Shown piece by piece: positions 8,705 through 17,464 of a DNA stretch of 64,000 nt. The notes under the pieces are model-generated. The model made no database searches. It was given only the letters and a program-made list of their open reading frames with translations, and was not told the DNA's origin. The DNA is from Natronococcus occultus SP4 (GTDB lineage Archaea > Halobacteriota > Halobacteria > Halobacteriales > Natrialbaceae). Position 1 is the first letter of the stretch. Each line of letters opens with the position of its first letter. The DNA is taken from NCBI RefSeq assembly GCF_000328685.1, contig NC_019974.1, forward strand, positions 1,231,001 to 1,295,000, read 5' to 3'. The position numbers and the translations under genes are program-made.

Positions 8705-9428
8705 CGCAGTTTGAGAAGTGAGCAGGTCGTAGAGTTAGTTTGGATCAATGCTCGCAGACCTGCTCAGCGAGAGCTACGCGGCGGAATTTGATGAATGTTG
8801 GGAGCGTGAGCGGACGGCGACGCCCGTCAGGGCGTTCGCCGTCCGGCTCCACGCGACCGGTTGTTCGCTTCGAGAGACACAAGCAATTCTTTGCTCACTC
8901 GGCGTTGAACGCTCTCATCAAGCAATCTGGCACTGGGTACATCGGCTGGCTGACAGCGTACCAGACCCGCCGACGGCGCAGCCGTCGCGGGTCGCGGTTG
9001 ATGAAACCGCTGTCAGGATTAACGGCAACCGATCTTGGATGTACGCTGCAATAGACCTCGACACAAAACTCATCCTCGATGTCGCGCTCTTTGGACGGCG
9101 AGGCACCGATCCAGCTGCTGCGTTTCTGCATGGACTCGCTGAGAAACACGATCTCTCTGACGCTGAGTTTCTCGTCGATGGTGCTGGCTATCTGACTGCC
9201 CTCCATCAATTAGGATTGAGCGGTCACCTCGACTATGTCGATCGAAACCACATCGAAAAGTGGTTTCACACCCTCAAAATGCGGGTCGACCGCTTCCATA
9301 ACTCGTGGGTGGGCAGTCGGGCGAGCGTCAGAGAGTGGCTTGAGAAGTTCGTACACTACTACAACACACAGCGACCGCATCAGTCACTCAACGGACAGAC
9401 GCCAGTGGAGGTGCTAAACTAGACGGTG
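8691..9428 (+). mobile_element. Intact IS6-family insertion sequence
   Basis: The element is about 738 bp and bounded by terminal inverted repeats: CACCGTCTAGTTAGCGC at 8691 and, on the opposite strand at 9428, CACCGTCTAGTTTAGCAC. One transposase gene fills it. No 8-bp target duplication is visible (TGACCCGG on the left, ACTTGATC on the right), and the genes on the two sides are unrelated fragments. The copy therefore probably arose by recombination between two IS copies, or a deletion took place next to it. Confidence 0.85.
8748..9422 (+). CDS. IS6-family DDE transposase
   Basis: The 224-residue protein has an N-terminal HTH region (GCSLRETQAILCSLGVERSHQAIWHWVHR) and a complete DDE catalytic triad: D85 in VAVDET, D144 in FLVDGAG and E170 in RNHIEKWFHTLK. 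The C-terminus ends with the typical YNTQRPHQSLNGQTP. Length and motifs fit an active enzyme that moves the element by cointegrate formation. The reading frame nearly fills the element. Confidence 0.95.
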   Translation: MLADLLSESYAAEFDECWERERTATPVRAFAVRLHATGCSLRETQAILCSLGVERSHQAIWHWVHRLADSVPDPPTAQPSRVAVDETAVRINGNRSWMYAAIDLDTKLILDVALFGRRGTDPAAAFLHGLAEKHDLSDAEFLVDGAGYLTALHQLGLSGHLDYVDRNHIEKWFHTLKMRVDRFHNSWVGSRASVREWLEKFVHYYNTQRPHQSLNGQTPVEVLN

Positions 9429-9603
9429 ACTTGATCGGGATGTGAAGAATGTCTACGAGGAACTCAGTCGGCTCGCCCAGCTGGGCATCATCTTCTTCGA
9501 GGAAGACGGCCAGAGTAAGCGCCCTGTCGTGTGGTTCGGCGAACTCATCATTAACCTCCCGTTCGATCCAGAGGCTGGCGACACGGCTGCTGCCGCGCCG
9601 TGA
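9429..9603 (+). pseudogene. C-terminal fragment of an HVO_A0114-type DNA-binding regulator
   Basis: Directly after the IS, one frame reads RDVKNVYEELSRLAQLG then IIFFEEDGQSKRPVVW and ends INLPFDPEAGDTAAAAP-stop at 9603. This is the wing and tail of the small haloarchaeal winged-helix proteins annotated as HVO_A0114 family. The N-terminal helices are absent, so the IS or an associated deletion removed them. It belongs to a different gene from the zinc-finger/TPR protein on the other side of the IS. Confidence 0.7.
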
Positions 9604-10395
9604 CATCCCCCCTGAGGACACTCCCGAATTCGCGGTCCATATTTTCCGTTCGCTGGTTGATCGGCCAGCCTACTCAGCAGCTGCGACGCGAATCTTTCAG
9701 CCCAAGAATCTTCAACCGACTCGAGAAACTGATTCGGTACTTCACGCATTAGCCGGATCACCGTACACCGCTGCTCAAGCACTGCAGCAACTCGCCGGCG
9801 AAACCGAACACCGAGAGCTCCGACCGGACGAACTCCGCTATGCGCTGGGAACACTCGAGCCTAAGCAGTTGCTTTCAGATCTCTCACCGGCAGTTGGCCG
9901 AATCGTCCACACGCTTCTCACAGCCGAAAGTCGACTATCACAGTGTGAACTTGCCGATCAAGCGGACGTCTCGCCACGGATGGTCCGGAACTACCAGGAT
10001 CGACTCGAGGCACTCGACCTCATCCGTGCCGACGAGAGTGGGTATCGGCTGGCATTGTCGTTCCAGACAGCTACTGAACGCCGTGATTCCGTTATTCCGG
10101 CTGCCCTCGAGGAAAACCAAATACTGCTCGATATAGTCGATTCACTCTTTGAAATGTTCCTCCCGCCAGATCGCTACGGCGATCCCAATGATCCGCTTGG
10201 AAGTGCGCTGCTGGCCACCGGATCCGTTGTGATTACTCAATCGTCCAACTATTGGTCCCTGGCTTCGGGTTGCTGCTGCGCTCACACCGATAGATTGCCT
10301 TGGGAGCAAGCGGGTCCTCAAGTTAGGCTCACCGCTCAGGCAGCAATCGCTTTGTCGTACAACTTCGTAGCAGTTGGATCCCGTTCGATCTCCAA
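9604..10395 (+). pseudogene. C-terminal half of the large multi-HTH protein, copy 1
   Basis: From about 9613 the frame reads EDTPEFAVHIFRSL, AALQQLAGE-type helices and ADQADVSPRMVRNYQDRLEALDLI, a winged-helix signature. It aligns residue by residue with the last ~270 residues encoded at 24,765-25,548. Relative to that copy, the 5' two thirds are absent and the reading frame shifts after DPNDPLGSALL near 10,205. Nucleotide similarity continues past the stop to the inverted repeat at 10,413. Function of the family is unknown; DNA binding is likely from the HTH. Confidence 0.7.
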
Positions 10396-10412
10396 TCTGC
10401 CACCACACTCAG

Positions 10413-10455
10413 TTAACCAACACGACCTCGTCTACTGTCCCTGTTTGTTGGTTAA
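10413..10455. repeat. TTAACCAACA inverted repeat, copy 1
   Basis: TTAACCAACA at 10,413-10,422 is matched by TGTTGGTTAA at 10,446-10,455, a perfect 10-bp inverted repeat with a 23-bp spacer. The same repeat sits at the same place behind the paralogous gene at 25,591-25,742, so it is a conserved part of the module: a terminator, protein site or element end. Confidence 0.75.
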
Positions 10456-10590
10456 TCAGGTAATCTCATGATCGGTACAGATGTGCCATGTATAGGTCAA
10501 ACACACTCCGTTCGAAGAGGAAGCGGAATTGTGCTGTTCACATGCGAGCCCTTCTTCTACTCAGGGAACGATCATTTACAGCTAGTCATA

Positions 10591-10755
10591 ATGGCCTCGA
10601 AGCAACATACAGAGAAGGTCCGCATTATATGCGTAGAGTGCTCCTTTTCGAGGGTGGTTACTACCAAAGGAGACAAATCTGCCGAAGTGATTAGGGAACA
10701 CGGCCAGGAAACAGGCCACAAGCTCACTGCTGAGCAACTTGACGACGTTGAGTGA
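10591..10755 (+). CDS. Small zinc-finger-like protein, 54 residues
   Basis: The protein starts at ATG 10,591 and reads MASKQHTEKVRIICVECSF..., with one CxxC knuckle (CVEC) and a later H-x6-H pair (HGQETGH), the pattern of the many tiny haloarchaeal zinc-finger proteins. It is a free-standing gene between the relic module and the P450. Its partner and role are unknown. Confidence 0.6.
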   Translation: MASKQHTEKVRIICVECSFSRVVTTKGDKSAEVIREHGQETGHKLTAEQLDDVE

Positions 10756-10864
10756 GCACTTATCACGTAGCGATTCAACTAATCCAGATTCAGAACCACA
10801 ACTGAATCACGGAATCGTACTGCCTTCTACTGCTAGGAGAGCGTGCTCTGGTCTACGGTCTGAA

Positions 10865-12208
10865 TCAAGATCGCTGCTGAAGCCGCATCGGAAGACCGTC
10901 TTTCGCCTGAATCGTGATTGCCGGATCGAGCGTAACCGTTGAATCCCCTTTCGTCCACTCCGGGCTCCACTGCTGCCCAATCGTCGCTAACACTACCATC
11001 GCTTCCAGCCGAGCAAACTCCCGACCGATACACGTTCGACGACCACCACCGAACGGAATGTACGCGAAGTCGTGGCGCTCCTCGATAGACTGCTGTTGCC
11101 ACCGCTCGGGTCGGAACGAGAGCGGATCATCGTAGAAACGCTCGTCGCGATGAGCCGCGATCACTGACAGGTGAACCTCCTCGTTTGCTGGAAGGCAATA
11201 GCCGTCGATCTCGATCTCCCGTGTTGTCTGCCGAGGGATCGTGTGTACCGGTGGATACAACCGTAACGTCTCAGTCACGATACGACGTGTGAGGTCCAAT
11301 TCACCAATTGTCTCCTGAGACGGCGGTTCACCACCTAGTACAGCCTCAAGTTCATCGTGAAAGGCGTCCCGAAGAGCCGGATTCTTCGCCAGTGCGTACC
11401 AAGCGAAGCCAAGTGTTGCAGCAGTCGTTTCGTATCCGGCGAACAGCATCGTAACCATTTGGCCTTCGACTTCTTCCTTGCTCAGATGGCCCTGTTTTTG
11501 AGCGTCCTGAAGTTTCGAGAGTACCGTTTCGTTCTCCAGATCCGAAGCGGTACTTTGCTCGGCTTCAGCTTCGTACTTCGCGAGAAGACGTTGAGTTTCC
11601 TCACGAAGCCGTTCCGAGGATTGGTTGAACGTACGCCGTGCCGGTGTTGGAATCCAATTTGGGAGGAGCCACGACGTCGATACAAACCACTTGTTGAGAC
11701 CATCCGAGGCAGCACGAAGATCCGCACCCTCTCCAGGGGCTAGGTCACGTCCAAAGAGCGTCGCAAAGAGAATTTCGAAGGTGAGATCTTGCATCTCTGA
11801 TTCGAGGTCACGAACCTCACCTGCTTCCCAGGTACCGATCCGTCGCTGCGTTGCTTCGACCATCTTGTCGGCATAGCCGTCAATTCGGTCTCCATGGAAC
11901 AGCGGTTGGAGGACGTTCCGTTGTCTGCGCCACTGATCGCCCTCCGTCGACAGCAGCCCGTTCCCAAACGCCCGCTGATAGTCTGCAGTCTTCCCAAATG
12001 AATCGACATCGGTGACGAGGGCCTGCCGAAAGTGCTCGGGGTGGGCGAGGACGCAAATCTCGGCACTCGGGAATGTCATTCGATAGCAATCACCGCATTC
12101 GTCTGTCGCACGGTCAATAAGAGCGAACGGATCTCGAGCAAAATCGAGAGCGTGACCGAGGATTGGATGACCAGAAGGACTCGGAGGGAGTTCAGATTGA
12201 GGTGTCAT
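10865..12208 (-). CDS. Cytochrome P450
   Basis: This 447-residue soluble P450 has all signatures: I-helix AGYETTAATLGF, K-helix ETLRLYPP, the PERW segment (FRPERW) and the heme-thiolate loop FGGGRRTCIGREFA with Cys393. It carries no signal or membrane anchor, as in prokaryotic P450s that need separate redox partners; none is encoded nearby. It lies 30 bp downstream of an HTH regulator gene on the same strand, and the pair is divergent from a UbiA prenyltransferase gene. Oxidation of an isoprenoid or lipid product is therefore a reasonable but unproven idea. Confidence 0.95.
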   Translation of the reverse strand: MTPQSELPPSPSGHPILGHALDFARDPFALIDRATDECGDCYRMTFPSAEICVLAHPEHFRQALVTDVDSFGKTADYQRAFGNGLLSTEGDQWRRQRNVLQPLFHGDRIDGYADKMVEATQRRIGTWEAGEVRDLESEMQDLTFEILFATLFGRDLAPGEGADLRAASDGLNKWFVSTSWLLPNWIPTPARRTFNQSSERLREETQRLLAKYEAEAEQSTASDLENETVLSKLQDAQKQGHLSKEEVEGQMVTMLFAGYETTAATLGFAWYALAKNPALRDAFHDELEAVLGGEPPSQETIGELDLTRRIVTETLRLYPPVHTIPRQTTREIEIDGYCLPANEEVHLSVIAAHRDERFYDDPLSFRPERWQQQSIEERHDFAYIPFGGGRRTCIGREFARLEAMVVLATIGQQWSPEWTKGDSTVTLDPAITIQAKDGLPMRLQQRS

Positions 12209-12238
12209 GATAGTTCGTTCGCCGAGCGGTTGGTAAAT

Positions 12239-13387
12239 TCATTGGGAGTTCGATTCCTGCGTAATGGAAGCAGTTTCAGTCACACGAGAGGGGTCCATCG
12301 GGTCGACAGATTGCTCACGGTAGCGTTCGTACTTTTTCGTAGCCCATTCGACCAACTCATCGTTTGAACTGACGATCATGGCGACATGGTTCCCGTCACC
12401 GACTTCATTGTATGCACCAATCGCCACCTTCCGATCATCGTAGAGTCCAATCCCAAGTGTTAGTGAATCCTCGAGGCAACGCAGTGTGTAGTTATCACGC
12501 TTTGAATTATCCAGCAGATAGTGGAGATCTTCGTTCTGAGCAATTCGTTCGTAAACGGTGCTATCAACAATCGGCTCCACCGCCAGCCCTAGTCTGGTAC
12601 TTTGATAATACGTTTTGAACAGGGTTGGTTGAAATACGGAGGTTAGGATACGGAAATGGCGGGTGCGAAAATCACGGAGTTTGAGAGCTGCCTCAACCAC
12701 GAGACCCGGAGAGGCGGGTTTAGAGAAGACAAGTTCTGCATCTGTGAGCGCGTGTGTAGGGAAATTCGCGAACTCTGTCGAGAGGCGTTGTAGAAATGGT
12801 GCTTTGGCGATTACCTGTTCGCTTTGCTTGAGTAGCTTCTGGTACGCAAATAGGGCCTCCTCACCCCTTGTTGTGAGACGATACCCCTTTGGACAGGATT
12901 CGCACCATCCGTACTCCTCGAAGGTTTGAAACGTACGCCAAATCGTTGCACGACCCGGTGAATCAGCGCTCGCGTTCGCAAGCTTATGGGGTCCTCTCGG
13001 GCCTGTTCTGAGCGACCGAAGGAATCGGAGTGGTCGAGGTGATCGAGAAAGGAACGCGAGCTGTTCTCGAGTAATTGTCTCGAGACAGTCTTCAACCAAT
13101 TCAAGAGCGAACTTTCCGCTATAGGTGAGGACATAGTGATTGTCTGCGTTTGAATTGACAAAGGCACACTCCTGGAATTCAGTGATATACTCAGACGCTG
13201 TTTTACGGGATACCAGCCCGCGATCCGCTATCATCGAGGGAGTTACTGGCTCGTTATCGATTATCTGTAAAATATCAAATCGGGCTGAATCAATGTATTT
13301 GATTATGTTTTCACGGATAACATCTTGGCTTCCAGTTATTGGATTTGTAACGACTTGCTCTTCGCATTCCTCATTTTCCTGCATCAT
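12239..13387 (-). CDS. HTH regulator with FilR1-like (DUF1724) C-terminal domain
   Basis: I start the protein at ATG 13,387 (MMQENEECEEQ), giving 382 residues; the frame is open further upstream but without coding character. Two winged-helix segments are visible (about 30-95, VTPSMIADRGLVSRKTASEYITEF, and about 105-190 with ATIWRTFQTFEEYGWC). They are followed by a C-terminal domain like that of the methanogen filament regulator FilR1 (LEDSLTLGIGLYDDRKVAIGAYNE). It is probably a transcription factor for the downstream P450 gene and perhaps for the divergent prenyltransferase; the 112-bp gap between divergent starts is AT-rich. Confidence 0.8.
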   Translation of the reverse strand: MMQENEECEEQVVTNPITGSQDVIRENIIKYIDSARFDILQIIDNEPVTPSMIADRGLVSRKTASEYITEFQECAFVNSNADNHYVLTYSGKFALELVEDCLETITREQLAFLSRSPRPLRFLRSLRTGPRGPHKLANASADSPGRATIWRTFQTFEEYGWCESCPKGYRLTTRGEEALFAYQKLLKQSEQVIAKAPFLQRLSTEFANFPTHALTDAELVFSKPASPGLVVEAALKLRDFRTRHFRILTSVFQPTLFKTYYQSTRLGLAVEPIVDSTVYERIAQNEDLHYLLDNSKRDNYTLRCLEDSLTLGIGLYDDRKVAIGAYNEVGDGNHVAMIVSSNDELVEWATKKYERYREQSVDPMDPSRVTETASITQESNSQ

Positions 13388-13499
13388 ATTCAACAATTTA
13401 AGCGATATTCTGAAAATTTCTTTTTTGACGGGTACTATTGAAAGTAGCGATGAGGGCGGACTTCGCCTTGCTTTTGACTGAGGATTTGAGATAGTGACT

Positions 13500-14348
13500 A
13501 TGTCGGTAGTGGAGGGTGCTCGTGGCGTAGTAGAACTTACTCGACCGGTAAATGCGATCGTCGCCGGAGTTCTAACCTTTACTGGAGCGTTTGTGGCCCA
13601 CGGAAGCGATGTTGTCGGTAGCGCAGAACCCGTTCTTACCGCAATCCTTGTCACTGTTCTGGCTACGGCCGCAGGAAACACCATCAACGATTATTTTGAC
13701 ATCGAGACGGACCAGATCAACAATCCCGACCGGCCGATTCCTCGAGGGGCAGTTTCCCCAAGGACTGCTCTCGTCTCGAGCATTGTTCTGTTTGTCGCAG
13801 CCAGCGCACTGGCACTTGTCCTACCGTTGCTCGCCACCGCGATTGCTCTCCTGAATATTGCCCTTCTCATCGCATATACGGAGATTTTCAAAGGACTGCC
13901 AGGAGTGGGGAATGCAGTAGTGGCGTATCTTGGTGGGAGTGCATTTCTCTTGGGAGGCGCAGCAGTCGGAGATATCGCCGCCCCTGGTATCCTGTTTTTG
14001 CTAGCAGTGTTGGCGACCTTCAGCCGTGAAGTGATCAAAGACGTCGAGGACATAGAGGGGGACCAGCGAGAAGAGATTACCACCCTTCCCCTCGTTATCG
14101 GAGAGAAACACTCGCTCACTCTCAGTGCAGTTTTTCTCTGCGTTATGGTCGTTATTACGCCGGTTCCCTATTTGCTGGGTGTACTGGGAGTAATCTACCT
14201 CGTTCTCATGATCCCGGCGAATGGCGCGATACTGTATGCTGGGTACCTTAGTTTTGATGACCCCAAAGCAGGGCAGTCCATCCTGAAATACGGAACATTC
14301 CTCACAGCTGCGGCCTTCATCGTCGGCCGCGCGACTATGATTTCCTAA
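13500..14348 (+). CDS. ubiA: UbiA-family prenyltransferase, DGGGP synthase-like
   Basis: A 282-residue integral membrane protein with about eight helices and both Asp-rich motifs of the UbiA family: NDYFDIETDQINNPDRPIPRG near residue 70 and EVIKDVEDIEGDQ near residue 178. The sequence fits archaeal geranylgeranylglycerol-phosphate geranylgeranyltransferase, which adds the second geranylgeranyl chain in ether lipid synthesis. Because it sits in an accessory region with a P450, it could be a second copy with another acceptor. The start at ATG 13,500 follows a GTGA; an in-frame GTG at 13,494 is less likely. Confidence 0.9.
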   Translation: MSVVEGARGVVELTRPVNAIVAGVLTFTGAFVAHGSDVVGSAEPVLTAILVTVLATAAGNTINDYFDIETDQINNPDRPIPRGAVSPRTALVSSIVLFVAASALALVLPLLATAIALLNIALLIAYTEIFKGLPGVGNAVVAYLGGSAFLLGGAAVGDIAAPGILFLLAVLATFSREVIKDVEDIEGDQREEITTLPLVIGEKHSLTLSAVFLCVMVVITPVPYLLGVLGVIYLVLMIPANGAILYAGYLSFDDPKAGQSILKYGTFLTAAAFIVGRATMIS

Positions 14349-14390
14349 CCCTCTCGATTATAGGATTACTAATCAAATTTCTTACCTGTG

Positions 14391-14425
14391 TTTCACGGGA
14401 GGTAACAGTGTAACCTCCGGTGAAA
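14391..14425. terminator. 35-bp near-perfect palindrome downstream of ubiA
   Basis: The arms TTTCACGGGAGGT and ACCTCCGGTGAAA form an inverted repeat with a single mismatch around a 9-nt centre. Forty bases after the ubiA stop, it could act as a terminator hairpin. The absence of a following T-run means an operator is an alternative. Confidence 0.5.
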
Positions 14426-14811
14426 TGATAACCCTCGCGGAGAGACGAACGTAGTGGGAAGGCGACAAGCAAGGCTCGAGAACGTTACAGCGTCGAAAGG
14501 GAAGAACCCTAAGCAATTCTTTCCTTTCGGCCAAAGTATAATAAGCGTTGTCCCGAGACCAGCGGCAGCACTGTCTCGATCGATGGGAGGCGGGTGCTGC
14601 GTGAACAGTCACGTGGACGAACGCGACAAGCTTTGGTACGACGGTACCGGCCGTCAGCGTTCAATTCGGATGCATGAATGTACACCAATCCATTACAGGC
14701 AGCGGACGATCCTAGAGTTGGACAGCAGAACGGAATCAGTAATCTGAGCAAAGAGTGGTTCTCGACGTCGACCACCCAGACTCGAAACAGAAGTCAGCGA
14801 GTCCAGCAATA
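14426..14811. other. Intergenic region with nothing recognised
   Basis: Open frames here have no coding character and no RNA gene or repeat was seen. It separates the prenyltransferase from the start of a plasmid-like module. Confidence 0.4.
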
Positions 14812-15333
14812 ATGCTTCTTGAGACTACTCCAGAGCAACTTCTCGAGGGACTCACTGTCGGAACCCAAGGTAGTGCTCACTGCCAGTGGTGTAACCACGA
14901 GTTCGACGAAAGCGATCCCATCATCATCTTGTTCACCCAGCCAGCCGACTCCGATCACTGGGCGGTCCACAGAACCTACTGCACAACGTGCAATCCCTCG
15001 ACGATTGCCGGCCCCATACTTGGCTGTACGAAACTGCTCGCTCGGTGTCGGCTCGGCACGAGTGCCGAGCTCGCGATGCAACAAACGGAACTGATCGTCC
15101 TCGAGCCCAAGTTGATCGACTCGAGTGAACCCTTCGAGAGCCAGTCCGCTCTCGAGACTGACGAGGACGCAGACCCAAACACGGGCACGCAGTCTTCGGC
15201 TTCAAGCTCGGACGGAGTTGAGATTGAGACACTTCCGCCTCGTCTCAACACCGACGCTACATACCGCCACTCGGCGACTGACTCCAGCGTTCGATCCGAG
15301 GAGCAACCCGTCCCAGACGGCGGCACCGAATAA
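14812..15333 (+). CDS. Cys-rich small protein of the repeated module, copy 1
   Basis: The protein has 173 residues. I chose ATG 14,812 because the paralog at 22,500 begins at the matching site (MLLETTPEQLLEGL versus MRVATTPMQLLEGF). Two CxxC knuckles, CQWC and CTTC, frame a conserved core (PADSDHWAVHRTYCTTC ... GCTKLLARCRLGTSAEL), suggesting a treble-clef or zinc-ribbon fold. The tail is acidic and Ser/Thr-rich. The family is unknown to me. It recurs next to HTH or coiled-coil proteins, typical of haloarchaeal plasmids and integrated elements. Confidence 0.65.
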   Translation: MLLETTPEQLLEGLTVGTQGSAHCQWCNHEFDESDPIIILFTQPADSDHWAVHRTYCTTCNPSTIAGPILGCTKLLARCRLGTSAELAMQQTELIVLEPKLIDSSEPFESQSALETDEDADPNTGTQSSASSSDGVEIETLPPRLNTDATYRHSATDSSVRSEEQPVPDGGTE

Positions 15334-15345
15334 CCCAACTCCTCG

Positions 15346-15498
15346 ATGTCGGATACCGAATCTACGGTCAACGAGTCTGGAGACTCCACCGCTTCCGGAG
15401 CTACTCTTGAACCACAGCCGTCCGACTACAGCAGACACAGCGGCGCGTATCGCTCACTCATCGACGTTTCGCGATCATGGACTTACGATGTCTACTGA
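15346..15498 (+). CDS. Hypothetical 50-residue protein
   Basis: ATG 15,346 opens a frame reading MSDTESTVNESGDSTASG... to a stop at 15,498, overlapping the next gene by 11 bp. It is acidic like its neighbours and fits snugly between the Cys-rich protein and the coiled-coil protein, which suggests an operon gene. Nothing identifies a function. Confidence 0.35.
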   Translation: MSDTESTVNESGDSTASGATLEPQPSDYSRHSGAYRSLIDVSRSWTYDVY

Positions 15499-16297
15499 AG
15501 ACACTACTACCGACAGCAACGGCGCACAGTCTATCACTATCCAGACGCTGACAAACGAACTTCGGGCACTCCGAAACAGAGTCGAAAGCCTCGAGACGGA
15601 AAATAAGGTGCTTGAGCGCCGCGTCGAAACGCAGTCAGACCGAATCGAGGAACTCGAGGAGCGCGTCGACAAGAACGACCAAGTCCGAACAGATCTCGCA
15701 CAGAACACTAACGAGGCAACATCGGTGGCCGAAGAAGCGAAGGAGATCGCCTGCTCTGCCAGCGCGAAAGTCTCCCAGGTCGAAGCTAACAATGAAGGCG
15801 AGAGCAATGAGGCGACACAGCTGCCCGATGAAATCGAGCCCTCGACGAGCCCGCTCGATTTCTTCGCAAATTGCCGCCCATACAAGGTCAGGAAGCGCTT
15901 CGTCGACGAACGGAACGAGCAAAACACGTACCGAGCGCTACTTGTCGCGAAACGCTGGGACGAATTCGCAACCAAGCGAACGACTGGTGATGGTGTGTTC
16001 TTTACTCGTGAGGACGTGCGCCAGGCCCTGACTGCAATCATGGGCGAACAGCCGCATGGGACGACTATTACGCGCGTCTGGGATTCGATAGTGGAGCTTG
16101 GTGGCGGAGATCTCGAGGAACGAACACGGCAAGTGAGTCCAAAGCAACCAGCAAAGCAGATTCTGGCGATTGACCTCGAGACTGCAACTGGATTGCTTGA
16201 GGATCGGTACTGTCATCTGGATCTGCTCGAGGAGAGTGCAGCGAGTGCCGGTGGCGTCACACCCGTTGTGACCAAGCCAACAGCCGGAACCGCGTGA
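15488..16297 (+). CDS. Coiled-coil protein of plasmid type
   Basis: This 269-residue protein starts at ATG 15,488. Residues 20-90 form an unbroken heptad coiled coil (LTNELRALRNRVESLETENKVLERRVE...). The C-terminal ~130 residues form a compact domain with FFTREDVRQALTAIMGEQP and TTITRVWDSIVELGG, helix-turn-helix-like in spacing. Proteins of this build are frequent on haloarchaeal plasmids; binding to DNA as an oligomer is plausible but not shown. Confidence 0.65.
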   Translation: MSTEDTTTDSNGAQSITIQTLTNELRALRNRVESLETENKVLERRVETQSDRIEELEERVDKNDQVRTDLAQNTNEATSVAEEAKEIACSASAKVSQVEANNEGESNEATQLPDEIEPSTSPLDFFANCRPYKVRKRFVDERNEQNTYRALLVAKRWDEFATKRTTGDGVFFTREDVRQALTAIMGEQPHGTTITRVWDSIVELGGGDLEERTRQVSPKQPAKQILAIDLETATGLLEDRYCHLDLLEESAASAGGVTPVVTKPTAGTA

Positions 16298-16575
16298 GCA
16301 CAACGAGAAAAATCCAAGTAAAATAGGACCACGGACAGAACCGGACTTGGTCGTCGACTCGAGAGTCGACGTCGCTGTCTTTTCTAGTGACAACTACGAA
16401 GAGGGACCTCCCGATTCAGAGGTAGTAGCAGTAGGAATAACACAGATTCGGTGGTTGGGCTCATATCCGTCATCACAACGGGTGTGACGAAGTCAACGCT
16501 GTAAAACATAGAGACCGTATCACAATCAGGTTGATTGATAGAACTTGAAAAAGCTGTTCTCAGTGGGTTGCTCGA

Positions 16576-17363
16576 TTACTCCATGTCAACAGAAAACTCA
16601 CCGTCTGCGACGACAGCAACATAACCAATACCATCGTGTCTAAACGTTGTTTCGCCGCCGTACTCCCCGATTTCGTTGAACACGAGTTCACTACCAAAGG
16701 AGCCCTCGAGTGGGTAGACATGGACCTGGAAATTGCTATCAGCCGAGTGCGATCCATTCGCGACGTGTGAACCACCGAACTCGAAGGGACCGAACACTTC
16801 AGGCCCGTCACCACTCACGGACTGCGGGAGGCTGTCCCCCACTACTCGCGCGTGGCTGTCGGATCTCGATACTCCAGTCACCGTCGGCTTCGACATCAAG
16901 CCGATAGGTTCCGGCATCGATGAGGGCCGCCGTCTCGCCGTCATAGCTGCCGATCTCGTTGACGAACAGATCGTCGAATTCCCCACCGACGAAATGTACT
17001 TGGAAGTTGCTCTCGCCGGAGTGTGATGCATCGACAACGGTTAGCCCACCCTCGATCTCGACTCCATCATCCACGGTTGCACCAGAGCCGCTGAACGATT
17101 GCGTCTCAGGTTCCTCGACCTCGGACGCGGACTCTTCGTCCTCGGATTCATCCTCGACATCTTCTCCGTTGGCGTCGTCAACTTCGCCCACGTCGTCGGC
17201 CTCGTCGACGTCATCAGTCGAATCGTCGCCATTGCCACCACGTATCGGCAGCGTCAGCCGACGCCTCTGCATCTTCGTCCGGATCCATCGCAGCTGTGCA
17301 TGCTCCGAGCAGAATAATTCCCCCCACACCACCGATTGCCTTCCGTCGCGTTAATTTCACCAT
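16576..17363 (-). pseudogene. Tat lipoprotein with two repeat domains, two frameshifts
   Basis: From ATG 17,363 the minus strand reads MVKLTRRKAIGGVGGIILLGAC, a twin-arginine signal with lipobox Cys, as in haloarchaeal secreted lipoproteins. The frame hits a stop at 17,214. An Asp/Glu-rich linker continues in a second frame, followed by SGESNFQVHFVGGEFDDLF...YDGETA. A second copy of that unit (ADSNFQVHVYPLEGSFGSELVF...YGGETT) is in a third frame ending at 16,576. Two single-base shifts (near 17,240 and 16,870) thus break a cell-surface protein with two tandem beta-rich domains. Confidence 0.7.
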
Positions 17364-17464
17364 CGTGTGTTTGATATCGCTGACAGTATTACCACTCTGG
17401 GGGTAATATCATTTTCAGTGTCTAATAATCTCTCTTATATTCGGTGTGAGAGTAGTTAATTGTG

